Part shown: positions 6,606-12,533 of the stretch, in pieces | Layout: the number at the start of each line of letters is the position of its first letter | Numbering within the stretch: position 1 is the first letter of the stretch | NCBI GenBank assembly: GCA_036276735.1 | Contig: DASUOH010000010.1 | Span: 1-40,780, forward strand | DNA: 40,780 bases | Reading direction: 5' to 3' | DNA from: VRUE01 sp036276735 | GTDB lineage: Bacteria > Actinomycetota > Thermoleophilia > Solirubrobacterales > 70-9 | Notes under the pieces: generated by a model | What the model was told of the DNA's origin: nothing | The model's input: the letters and a program-made list of their open reading frames with translations, nothing else | Database searches by the model: none | Made by a program: the position numbers and the translations under genes

Positions 6606-6635
6606 CGTCATACGTGCTAGCTTGGCCGTATGACG
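6606..6635 (+). promoter_or_regulatory. Inverted-repeat operator and -10 box of the mazEF-like pair
   Basis: CGTCATACG (6606-6614) and CGTATGACG (6627-6635) are a perfect 9-bp inverted repeat with a 12-bp centre; the right arm contains the antitoxin ATG (6630). TAGCTT at 6618-6623, between the arms, fits an actinobacterial -10 box and would give a very short or absent leader. Binding of the antitoxin complex here would block both transcription and initiation, the usual autoregulation of such pairs. Confidence 0.55.
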
Positions 6636-6881
6636 ATGCTCAGCTTCAGGGTCGGCGAGGGAGACGCTGCCGAAGTTCAGCGTTGGGCGGAGACACTGGG
6701 TGTCGATCGATCGGAGCTTCTGCGCGAGGCGCTTCGTCGGCATCTTGTTCGGCTCCGCAGCGAGATAGACGCCGCGACCTGGGAGCGGGTGCCGCCAACG
6801 CCCGAGGAGCAATCCCTGGCTGACGTCGCGGATTGGGGCCCTGCGGAGGACTGGACCGACTGGGCCGATGCGACGGGGTGA
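6630..6881 (+). CDS. MazE-type ribbon-helix-helix antitoxin
   Basis: 83 residues from ATG 6630; ATG 6636 is an alternative. Residues 3-45 form a ribbon-helix-helix: a short strand (MLSFRV), helix A (AAEVQRWAETLG) and helix B (DRSELLREALRRHLVRLR). The C-terminal half is acidic and Trp/Pro-rich and probably disordered, as expected for the toxin-neutralising tail. The gene overlaps the toxin gene by 14 bases. By family knowledge it binds its own promoter as a dimer and blocks the toxin active site. The start codon lies in a perfect inverted repeat. Confidence 0.8.
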   Translation: MTMLSFRVGEGDAAEVQRWAETLGVDRSELLREALRRHLVRLRSEIDAATWERVPPTPEEQSLADVADWGPAEDWTDWADATG

Positions 6882-7176
6882 GATCTGGTTCGCCGCCACG
6901 CCGGGCGGCGACCGCCCCGTTCTCGTCTTGACCCGCGACCCTGTGGCGGATCGAATCGAGGCGATTGTTGTCGCGGCGCTTACGCGAACGCAACGGGACC
7001 TCGTCTCCGAGTTGCCTTTGAGTGCCACCGACGACGGCCTTCCGACCGATTGCGTCGTCAACTTCGACAACATTCACACCGTGCCGCGAGGCGCCTTTCG
7101 CCGTCGTGTCACGGCGCTGTCCGACCCGCGAATGAGCGAGGCTTGCCGAACGCTTCGTGACGCGACCGGCTGCTAG
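6868..7176 (+). CDS. MazF/PemK-family endoribonuclease toxin
   Basis: 102 residues, the usual PemK/MazF length. Family marks: N-terminal 'RRGEIWFAATPGG', then 'DRPVLVLTRDPVADRIE', 'VVAALTRTQRDLVSELPLS', 'LPTDCVVNFDNIHTVPRGAF' and the final 'ALSDPRMSEACRTLRDATG' helix. The Arg in DRPVLVLTR and the Thr in AALTRT correspond to conserved active-site positions of mRNA-cleaving MazF toxins. It is translationally coupled to the antitoxin. The pair closes the accessory region, only 7 bases before the convergent HAD gene. Confidence 0.9.
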   Translation: MRRGEIWFAATPGGDRPVLVLTRDPVADRIEAIVVAALTRTQRDLVSELPLSATDDGLPTDCVVNFDNIHTVPRGAFRRRVTALSDPRMSEACRTLRDATGC

Positions 7177-7183
7177 TGAAGCG

Positions 7184-7840
7184 CTAGGCGACGTTTTCGA
7201 GCTCGAGCAGGGACCTGATCTCGGCGATCGCCTGCTCGTTGTCCTGGAAGTGGACGGCGGCGATGCCGGCTCGTTCCGCCCCTTCGCAGTTGACCTTGAC
7301 GTCGTCGACGAACATGCAGGCCTCGGGCGGTAGGCCGATGCGCTCCAGCGTGATCGCGTAGATCCGCGACTCGGGCTTGCGGCAGCCGACGAAGGCGGAG
7401 TCGACGACGAGCTCGAAGAGCTCGTCGACCGGGAGCATCGAGCGCCAGAGCGGCTCCCACTCCCTGACGTTGTTGGTGAGCATCGCCATCCGATAGCCGG
7501 CCGCCTTCAGTTCCCGCATCAGGTCGATCATCGGCGGGTTCGGCTGCAGCGCCTCGAAGTAGATCTCTTTGAAACGGTGCATCTGCGGACGATGGCCCAG
7601 CAGTGGCTCGAGGTGGTCGGTGAGCAGTGCGAGGAACGCCTCCTCGCTGATCTCGCCGCGCTCCATCTCATAGAGCGGGTTCTGCCCGTTCGCCTCGGTC
7701 GCGGCTTGCATCGCCTTGCCGAGGCACTCGGTCGTGATGCCGGTCTCATCCTGGAAGGCCATGAACGACTGCACCAACGGCGTCGTCAGCACGCCGCCGA
7801 AGTCGGAGATGACGGCCTCGATGCTGCGACCGTCAGGCAT
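7184..7840 (-). CDS. HAD-superfamily (IA) hydrolase
   Basis: 218 residues. Motif I is 'VISDFGGVLTTPL' (nucleophile Asp), motif II is 'AMLTNNVREWEP', the motif III lysine is in 'GCRKPESRIY', and motif IV is 'CMFVDDVKVNCEGAERAG'. The cap is the helical insertion of subfamily IA, similar to the N-terminal domain of epoxide hydrolase 2. The residue two after the nucleophile is Gly rather than Asp (D-F-G-G), a variant seen in this branch, so phosphatase activity is uncertain. Its start overlaps the upstream gene by 8 bases. Substrate unknown. Confidence 0.88.
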   Translation of the reverse strand: MPDGRSIEAVISDFGGVLTTPLVQSFMAFQDETGITTECLGKAMQAATEANGQNPLYEMERGEISEEAFLALLTDHLEPLLGHRPQMHRFKEIYFEALQPNPPMIDLMRELKAAGYRMAMLTNNVREWEPLWRSMLPVDELFELVVDSAFVGCRKPESRIYAITLERIGLPPEACMFVDDVKVNCEGAERAGIAAVHFQDNEQAIAEIRSLLELENVA

Positions 7841-8225
7841 CGCGCGCCACCTCGTAGTGGCCGAGGCCCTCGCGCCCGTCGAGCTCCCAGCGGAAGAAGG
7901 CGAGGTCGGCGACGAGCTCGTCTTGGGGCACCTGCGCTGAGCTGATCAGGGTGCCCGACCCGCGCAGCGGCCCGGTTCCGCCCTCCTCGTCGATCCAGAG
8001 CTCCAGGGTGGCGCGGCGCTGTACGCCGTCCGCCCCGTACTCCGTTGAGAGGAGCGCCTCGGAGACCTCGAGCGGTGCGCCATCGGGATCGCAGAGGACG
8101 GCGCTGACGGTCTCCTCGCCGTGGCCCGAGGCCGTCGTCGGGCGCGCCGCGGTTAGCGCCAGCAGGCCGCCGTCGGAGAAGACGATCCCGATCGACCGCC
8201 GCCGTATGTCGCCTCGCGGGCCCAT
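7833..8225 (-). CDS. Hypothetical beta-rich protein
   Basis: 130 residues from ATG 8225. Sequence alternates as in a beta sandwich ('GIVFSDGGLLALTAARPTT', 'EETVSAVLCDPDGAPLEVSE', 'RRATLELWIDEE', 'DLAFFRWELDGREGLGHYEV'). No signal peptide or known catalytic motif. It overlaps the HAD gene by 8 bases, so the two are cotranslated; its role is probably linked to the HAD hydrolase. It is divergent from the MIP18-type gene with 38 bases between starts. Confidence 0.6.
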   Translation of the reverse strand: MGPRGDIRRRSIGIVFSDGGLLALTAARPTTASGHGEETVSAVLCDPDGAPLEVSEALLSTEYGADGVQRRATLELWIDEEGGTGPLRGSGTLISSAQVPQDELVADLAFFRWELDGREGLGHYEVARDA

Positions 8226-8235
8226 GCGGCAGGGA

Positions 8236-8257
8236 GCCTAGTCGACCCCGCTAGGCT
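8236..8257 (+). promoter_or_regulatory. Divergent promoter with TAGGCT -10 box in an inverted repeat
   Basis: GCCTAG (8236-8241) and CTAGGC (8251-8256) form an inverted repeat between the divergent starts at 8225 and 8264. TAGGCT (8252-8257) ends 6 bases before the ATG at 8264, the spacing expected for a -10 box of a leaderless transcript. There is no purine-rich ribosome binding site, which supports leaderless translation. Confidence 0.45.
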
Positions 8258-8263
8258 TCCTGC

Positions 8264-8623
8264 ATGGCCGATAACCCGCCCAGCGCCGCTGAGAATCAGA
8301 ACGGCAACACGCCCGCCAACGCCGAAGTCCTCACCGAGGACGACGTCCTCGAGGCGCTCGAGGAGGTCATCGACCCCGAGCTCGGCCTCGACTTCGTCTC
8401 CCTCGGGCTCGTCTACGACGTCGACATCGAGGGCGATGAGGTCTACGTCACCTTCACCCTGACGACGCCCGCCTGCCCGATCGGCCCCCAGGTCTCCGAG
8501 CAGATGAAGGAGTTCGTCGGCGACCTCCCCGGCGTCAGCGCCGTCCACCCGAAGATGATCTTCGACCCACCCTGGTCCCCGGAGATGATGACCGAGGACG
8601 CCAAGTTCGCGCTCGGCTTCTAG
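8264..8623 (+). CDS. MIP18/DUF59 family iron-sulfur assembly protein (SufT-like)
   Basis: 119 residues. After an Ala/Asn-rich N-terminal tail, residues 25-119 form a MIP18 (DUF59) domain: 'DVLEALEEVIDPELGLDFVS', 'LGLVYDVDIEGDEVYVTFTL', 'TTPACPIGPQVSEQMKEF', 'VSAVHPKMIFDPPWSPEMMT'. The Cys in TTPACPIG is the conserved reactive Cys of the family. Homologues (SufT, PaaD, MIP18) aid maturation of Fe-S proteins. It is not in the suf locus at 29820-36654, though actinobacterial suf operons often carry such a gene. The last 13 codons plus stop lie in a 44-bp segment repeated about 1 kb downstream. Confidence 0.88.
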   Translation: MADNPPSAAENQNGNTPANAEVLTEDDVLEALEEVIDPELGLDFVSLGLVYDVDIEGDEVYVTFTLTTPACPIGPQVSEQMKEFVGDLPGVSAVHPKMIFDPPWSPEMMTEDAKFALGF

Positions 8624-8625
8624 GC
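8582..8625 (+). repeat. Left copy of 44-bp direct repeat (3' end of the MIP18 gene)
   Basis: The segment from GAGATGATGACC to TTCTAGGC matches 9624-9667 in 43 of 44 positions (C at 8617 against G at 9659). It covers the last 13 codons, the stop and two further bases of the MIP18 gene. Sequence similarity ends abruptly on both sides. This is the pattern of an integrated element that rebuilds its target gene, with the other copy left at the far end. Confidence 0.8.
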
Positions 8626-8691
8626 AGGGATTGCGGGTCATAGGGGGTCATAGGGGGTCAGTTCTGTCCCCATCCCGTCCCCACGGCTGGT

Positions 8692-8724
8692 GTTACGCGT
8701 AATTTGGCGTGGAGGCAGCGTAAC
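8692..8724 (+). promoter_or_regulatory. Candidate operator of the HigBA-like pair
   Basis: TTACGCGTAA (8693-8702) is a perfect palindrome, and the half-site GCGTAAC recurs at 8718-8724, 25 bases before the antitoxin ATG (8749). Repeated half-sites upstream of a TA operon are typical of HigA/XRE autoregulation. Assignment is from position and symmetry only. Confidence 0.4.
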
Positions 8725-8748
8725 TTCTGTGCTACGGTTGTTGACGAT

Positions 8749-9096
8749 ATGACTCCACAAACCAAGATCGACACGACTTACCACGACAGGCGACTTGAGC
8801 GACGACTCAAGGAGGACGCCGAGTTCCGTGCCGAGTTTGAGCGGCAGCGCCGCGAGATCACTCAGATCGATTCGGTCGTCCGTCAGCTTGACGAGTTGCG
8901 TGAGCGGGCGGGAATGTCGAAGGCCGAGCTTGCCCGTGCCATCGGGAAGGAGCCATCGAGCATCCGGCGGTTTTTCACTGCCGACATCAACCCCGAGTTG
9001 AAGACCGTCGCCGCTGTCGCCGATGCGCTTGGGGCAGAGATCAGGGTGGTGGCGAACAAGAAGCGGACCAGGCGCAGCAAGGCTGCCGTCGCGTAG
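8749..9096 (+). CDS. HigA-type XRE antitoxin
   Basis: 115 residues. ATG 8749 preferred over an in-frame upstream start because it lies just after the palindromic promoter region. The N-terminal 45 residues are charged and helical ('HDRRLERRLKEDAEFRAEFE'). Residues about 45-100 form an HTH: 'QLDELRERAGMSKAELARAI', 'KEPSSIRRFFTAD', 'PELKTVAAVADALGAEIRVV'. The C-terminus is basic. This antitoxin-then-toxin order occurs in HigBA/Gp49-type systems with XRE antitoxins. It presumably neutralises the downstream protein and represses the operon. Confidence 0.8.
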   Translation: MTPQTKIDTTYHDRRLERRLKEDAEFRAEFERQRREITQIDSVVRQLDELRERAGMSKAELARAIGKEPSSIRRFFTADINPELKTVAAVADALGAEIRVVANKKRTRRSKAAVA

Positions 9097-9142
9097 GTAG
9101 CGGAAGCGCCCAACCGCCGCAGACGTGTCTAGCCTGCGCTGG

Positions 9143-9562
9143 ATGGCGTGGGGGATTGTCTACTTCAAGGCGAAGGATGGCCGGGTGCCCGCCGAGGACT
9201 TTCTGGACGGTTGCCCAGCGAAGATCGAGGCCCGGTTCTATGCCGTCTTGGAGGCCGTGCGCGCCGCGCCGCCGCCGCAGTTCAGCGGTGGCGGCTACTG
9301 GGAGGCGATGCACGGAGATATGGGCGGGTTTCACGAGATTCGCCTCACCGGCCCTGGGCGTCGCCAGTACCGGCTTTTCTGTCTCCTCGATAACGCCGAT
9401 TCAGGCGAATTGCGGAAACGCGGCTTTGACCAACCCCAGATCGCAGTTATCGCCGGCATGGTCAAGGAGTCCGGCAAGAAGTTCTCTGATCGCGACTACG
9501 CCAAGGTCAGAGCGTTGGGCAACCAATACACCAGCCAGTCTCCCCGGTCGATTGCATCGTGA
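9143..9562 (+). CDS. RelE/HigB-like (phage Gp49-type) toxin
   Basis: 139 residues from ATG 9143, chosen because a TAGCCT box (9130-9135) lies 7 bases upstream; an in-frame start at 9125 is possible. The domain reads 'GIVYFKAKDGRVPAEDFLDG', 'CPAKIEARFYAVLEAVRAAP', 'GGYWEAMHGDMGGFHEIRLT', 'RRQYRLFCLLD', then a helical end 'GMVKESGKKFSDRDYAKVRA'. This matches the RelE/ParE fold of Gp49/HigB toxins, with basic and aromatic residues (R, Y, F, K) in the positions used for ribosome-dependent mRNA cleavage. Pairs with the antitoxin 46 bases upstream. Confidence 0.82.
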   Translation: MAWGIVYFKAKDGRVPAEDFLDGCPAKIEARFYAVLEAVRAAPPPQFSGGGYWEAMHGDMGGFHEIRLTGPGRRQYRLFCLLDNADSGELRKRGFDQPQIAVIAGMVKESGKKFSDRDYAKVRALGNQYTSQSPRSIAS

Positions 9563-9623
9563 CCCTGTCCCCACGAACGTCAGAAGTGGTGGATTTGCAG
9601 GGCCGTTGCGTCTAGCCTCCCGC

Positions 9624-9667
9624 GAGATGATGACCGAGGACGCCAAGTTCGCGCTCGGGTTCTAGGC
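9624..9667 (+). repeat. Right copy of the 44-bp direct repeat
   Basis: Near-identical copy (43/44) of the 3' end of the MIP18 gene at 8582-8625. It still reads in frame as MMTEDAKFALGF-stop. A TAGCCT hexamer sits at 9613-9618, 8 bases before the first ATG of the copy. Beyond it lies decayed DNA, consistent with the original downstream neighbour having been displaced here. Confidence 0.8.
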
Positions 9668-9669
9668 CG

Positions 9670-9840
9670 CTAGAGGCTCGCGGTCCCTGATCTCAACCTG
9701 GTAATCGGCGGGCAGTGGCGCCGCAGGAGTGACACCACGTGGGCATTGTCGAGCGGGCGAATGGTCTGCCAGCGACCCTCAATCCGTAGCTGGAGCATGA
9801 CCGCGTAGCGCTCCGGCGGGCGGCCGTCGAACTCGATCAG
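9670..9840 (-). pseudogene. Remnant of a small hypothetical protein gene
   Basis: On the minus strand one frame reads 'IEFDGRPPERYAVMLQLRIE' then 'GRWQTIRPLDNAH'. This resembles a common actinobacterial hypothetical family whose members continue with 'DNAHGxHDMHRY...', but here the sequence diverges after DNAH and ends within about 22 codons. There is no proper start. It is best read as a decayed 3'-truncated copy. The stretch from 9668 to 10141 holds no intact gene. Confidence 0.4.
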
Positions 9841-10014
9841 ATGCGAGCGTCGTCGGCGAGCGGGCGGGTGTCGAGGTCAAGCCGCGAGCAGATCTCGATT
9901 TCGACTCGGTCGCCGGCCAGCTCTCGCAGACCGATCGCCGCTCAAGGCCCGCGACGCCGCCTCCGGCGATCAGGACGCGCTCATCGGCTGGGCCTTCATC
10001 GGATCGACCTGCAT
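9837..10014 (-). pseudogene. Remnant of an FAD/NAD(P)-dependent oxidoreductase gene
   Basis: From ATG 10014 the minus strand gives 'MQVDPMKAQPM' in one frame, then 'RVLIAGGGVAGLE' (the FAD-binding GxGxxG Rossmann motif) in another, then 'LRELAGDRVEIEICSRLDLD' in a third, ending at a stop at 9837. These three pieces are the ordered start of a NADH dehydrogenase or sulfide:quinone reductase-like flavoprotein, broken by at least two frameshifts and truncated to about 58 codons. It is clearly non-functional. Together with the previous entry it marks gene decay next to the HigBA islet. Confidence 0.6.
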
Positions 10015-10057
10015 GGCTGCTTCACAGTTGCCACGAATTCATCGCCTGCTCCTCGTT

Positions 10058-10073
10058 CTGTGCATCTGCACAG
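10058..10073. promoter_or_regulatory. 7-2-7 inverted repeat upstream of the nitrite reductase gene
   Basis: CTGTGCA (10058-10064), TC, TGCACAG (10067-10073) is a perfect inverted repeat 69 bases upstream of the copper enzyme start (10142). Size and symmetry fit a dimeric regulator site, for example of an Rrf2, CRP/FNR-like or copper-responsive repressor. Which one cannot be told from sequence. Confidence 0.45.
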
Positions 10074-10141
10074 TAGGAGGCCGGCTCGCGTGATAAGACC
10101 GCTCTGCAGAGACACGAAACGTTCCGCCGGAAGGAGTGGGC

Positions 10142-11659
10142 ATGTCGTCAGGCAACGCGACCGAATCAGGACCCGACCAAGGCGAGGCCCGTGGTGAGCC
10201 GGATCGGAACGACATGAGCCACCGGATCGACGGCTGGATCATGCGCATACTCGGCTTCGCCATCCTCGTCTGCATCGTGGCGGTCGTGGCCTACTACGCC
10301 GCCAAGCACGGCGACGAAGCCTCCACGCTGTCGCCCACCGCCGCGACCGCCCAGGCGCCCGCGGGTTCGGCCTCCTACAAGCCCGAAGAGGACCTCACCG
10401 CTCTCGCCAACGTGAAAGTGCCGGGCTCCGAGCGGTTCAAGCGGGCCGACCCCACCTTGCCGCCTGTCCCGCCCGGAGCCGTCAAGAAGTTCAAAATCGA
10501 CGTCTACGAGCACGTCACCAAAGTCTCGAACGACTTCCCGCCGACCCGCGTCTGGTCCTACGCGGTCAACGGCGAATTCAACCGCGGCAACGGCGTCTCG
10601 TCCCCGATGGTGGTCGAACAGGGCGACCGGGTCGTGATGACCCTGTTCAACGGAAGCAGCAAGGCGATGCAGGTGAGGGTGCCGCACTCGATCGACTTTC
10701 ACTCCTCCGAGCTCAATCCCGAGACCGCTTTCAAGACGATCGCCCCCGGTGAGAAGACGACCCTGAGATTCACCGCCAAGCATCCCGGCGTGTTCATGTA
10801 TCACTGCGCGACGCAGCCCGTCCTGCAGCACACCGGCTCGGGCATGGTCGGGATGATGATCGTCAAGCCGCGCAACCTGCCGCCGGCCGACCACGAGTTC
10901 TGGATCAACCAGCAGGAGTACTACATCGGCGAGCCCGGCGGCGACGGTGACCTCGAAAAGATGGAGGCCAAAGAACCGGACGTGATCGCCTTCAACGGCT
11001 ACGCCGCCCAGTACCAGGAGGCGCCGATCGAGGTGGGCCGCGGCGAGCGGGCCAGGGTCTACGTGCTGAACTCAGGTCCCTCGATCTGGTCGGCCTTTCA
11101 CGTGATCGGCACGGTCTTCGACCGCACCGAAATCGAGGGGGTCGAGGGCTTCCACGCCCAGACGGTCAACCTCGCCCCTTCACAGGGAGGGATCGTCGAA
11201 TTCACGCTCGACCGCGAGGGCGCCTACCCGTTCGTGACCCATGCCTTCGGCGACACCGTCAAGGGGGCGATTGGCGTGTTCGAAACCGAGAACGCACCGG
11301 CAGCACCTGAGATGGACCACGGCAAATACGACCACGGCACCGATCAGGTGCCGGCGGTCGACGCCGACGTCGGCGTGACGATGGGGGAGATGTATGTCGA
11401 GACCAACGTCCCGGAGGTCAGCGCCGGCGAGTTGACGTTCTCGATCACCAACGAGGGCGCCGCCCCGCACGCCCTGCTGGCCGGCGTCGCCCCGGTGGAG
11501 TCGCCCGAAGACGAGGCGACGGGAATCGCCGAGATCATCAACCCAGGTGAAACCATCGAGAAAACGGTGACGCTGGATGCCGGCGACTATCAGCTTTTCT
11601 GCAACATCCCCGGGCACCTGGAATCCGGCCAGATAACGGATTTCAAGGTCACCGACTGA
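10142..11659 (+). CDS. Membrane-anchored NirK-like copper nitrite reductase with fused cupredoxin
   Basis: 505 residues; ATG 10142 chosen for GGAAGGAG 6 bases upstream (GTG 10136 is alternative). Residues about 33-55 are a membrane anchor. Domain 1 (about 115-245) has the NirK signature: H182-S-I-D185-F-H187, then H221-C222, H230 and M235, giving type 1 copper (H182, C222, H230, M235) and two type 2 copper ligands (H187, H221). Domain 2 (about 250-382) supplies H320 (with I322) and H367, matching the remaining NirK active-site residues. A His-rich linker leads to a third cupredoxin (about 405-505) with H443, C487 and H492, but Gln (497) where plastocyanin-type proteins have Met. Predicted to reduce nitrite to NO outside the cytoplasmic membrane, the extra domain perhaps delivering electrons. 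Multicopper oxidase is a less likely reading. Confidence 0.82.
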   Translation: MSSGNATESGPDQGEARGEPDRNDMSHRIDGWIMRILGFAILVCIVAVVAYYAAKHGDEASTLSPTAATAQAPAGSASYKPEEDLTALANVKVPGSERFKRADPTLPPVPPGAVKKFKIDVYEHVTKVSNDFPPTRVWSYAVNGEFNRGNGVSSPMVVEQGDRVVMTLFNGSSKAMQVRVPHSIDFHSSELNPETAFKTIAPGEKTTLRFTAKHPGVFMYHCATQPVLQHTGSGMVGMMIVKPRNLPPADHEFWINQQEYYIGEPGGDGDLEKMEAKEPDVIAFNGYAAQYQEAPIEVGRGERARVYVLNSGPSIWSAFHVIGTVFDRTEIEGVEGFHAQTVNLAPSQGGIVEFTLDREGAYPFVTHAFGDTVKGAIGVFETENAPAAPEMDHGKYDHGTDQVPAVDADVGVTMGEMYVETNVPEVSAGELTFSITNEGAAPHALLAGVAPVESPEDEATGIAEIINPGETIEKTVTLDAGDYQLFCNIPGHLESGQITDFKVTD

Positions 11660-11751
11660 TAGGAACACCGCCTTTCAGCTCAACCGATTGTTGGGCGAGC
11701 GCTGCGCGCTCCTGTGTTGAAATCCAGAATGTGCCCTGAGAGCCTGGGCTC

Positions 11752-12105
11752 ATGGCCCAGTCTGCGCTCAACGTCAGGGAGCCGGCGGATGGCTGCTGTG
11801 AGATCGAAATCGTCGGCGAGTTCGACTTGGAAGCCGCTCCGCAGGTGCAGGAGACGATGGAGGAGCACGATGGCTCGGTCCTGCTGTTTAACCTCGAAGC
11901 CTGCGAGTTCATCGATTCGACCGGCATCGCCGTGATCGTCCAGGCCGCCAAGACGGCAGAGGCGACGGGCCGGGGCATCGCCGCCTTCGGCTGCTCCGGT
12001 CAGGTCGAGCGCGTCTTCGACATCACTGGCTTGCTCGGGCGGGACTTCGTTCAGCCCGACCGCACCGCCGCCCTGGCCCACCTGCGAGCCTCTGGGTCGG
12101 AGTAG
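11752..12105 (+). CDS. STAS-domain anti-sigma factor antagonist
   Basis: 117 residues. A single STAS domain: N-terminal strands 'CCEIEIVGEFDLEAAPQVQE', then 'SVLLFNLEACEFIDSTGIAV' containing the DSTG motif with the phosphorylatable Ser56, then 'RGIAAFGCSGQVERVFDITG' and a final helix. By family knowledge the unphosphorylated form sequesters an anti-sigma factor kinase and frees an alternative sigma factor. No partner kinase or sigma gene is adjacent. The N-terminal Cys pair (15-16) is unusual. No clear ribosome binding site. Confidence 0.88.
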   Translation: MAQSALNVREPADGCCEIEIVGEFDLEAAPQVQETMEEHDGSVLLFNLEACEFIDSTGIAVIVQAAKTAEATGRGIAAFGCSGQVERVFDITGLLGRDFVQPDRTAALAHLRASGSE

Positions 12106-12119
12106 TCGGGGGACGCGGG

Positions 12120-12386
12120 CTAGGTGAGCAACTGGACCGCGCGAACGGCGGCCGGCGTCGGCTCGACGATCTCGTCGTCGCGATGCGTAAATAGCCCTAT
12201 CTCGCGGAGGCTGCGGATCGCCTGCACCCCTGTCTCGATCTCCCTTGCATCGTCGGCATCGCTGACCACTTTCAGCAGGAGCGCGCCCGTCGAAAAGTGC
12301 TCGGGGTCCAGCTCGGCCGCGACCTGAAGGATCACGGCTTCGACCACGGCCACGTCGTACTTAGGTGAAATCCTGCGGTCAGTCAT
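12120..12386 (-). CDS. Small winged-helix-like protein
   Basis: 88 residues from ATG 12386. Layout: 'VVEAVILQVAAELDPEHFST', a second helical pair 'REIETGVQAIRSLREIGLFT', then a wing 'HRDDEIVEPTPAAVRAVQLL'. This parallels the protein at 1310-1606 (AI..L...GL....R....P[T/S].AA....LL). It probably binds DNA or another regulator. Convergent with the STAS gene (14 bases apart). Function unknown. Confidence 0.6.
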   Translation of the reverse strand: MTDRRISPKYDVAVVEAVILQVAAELDPEHFSTGALLLKVVSDADDAREIETGVQAIRSLREIGLFTHRDDEIVEPTPAAVRAVQLLT

Positions 12387-12533
12387 GCACGGCGAGCAAG
12401 GCGTGGGCGTGGAGTGCTGCTTGTGCGGTCGGCCGCCGGAATCGCCGGCCGGATCGCGGTTTTGACCTCGGCGAGCCGATCGGTCTCCAGGAGCACGACG
12501 CTCACCTCCGACCGGCGGCGAGCAAGCGTGTCC

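Larger units (their letters stand above)
8626..9667 (+). mobile_element. About 1-kb islet carrying a HigBA-like pair, bounded by 44-bp repeats
   Basis: Between the repeat copies (8582-8625 and 9624-9667) are 998 bases containing only a toxin-antitoxin pair. The left edge has a GGTCATAGGG tandem duplication (about 8637-8658), then TGTCCCCATCCCGTCCCCAC; a CCTGTCCCCAC also occurs near the right edge (about 9564-9575). No integrase or transposase lies inside, so if mobile it needs help from elsewhere or is a deleted remnant of a larger island. Alternatively the repeat arose by a duplication during TA insertion. Confidence 0.55.

Noticed and set aside
1..7183. Direct repeats at the ends of the left accessory region as att sites
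   Set aside because: The left end is outside the window, and no repeat of the DNA near 7177-7200 was found inside it.
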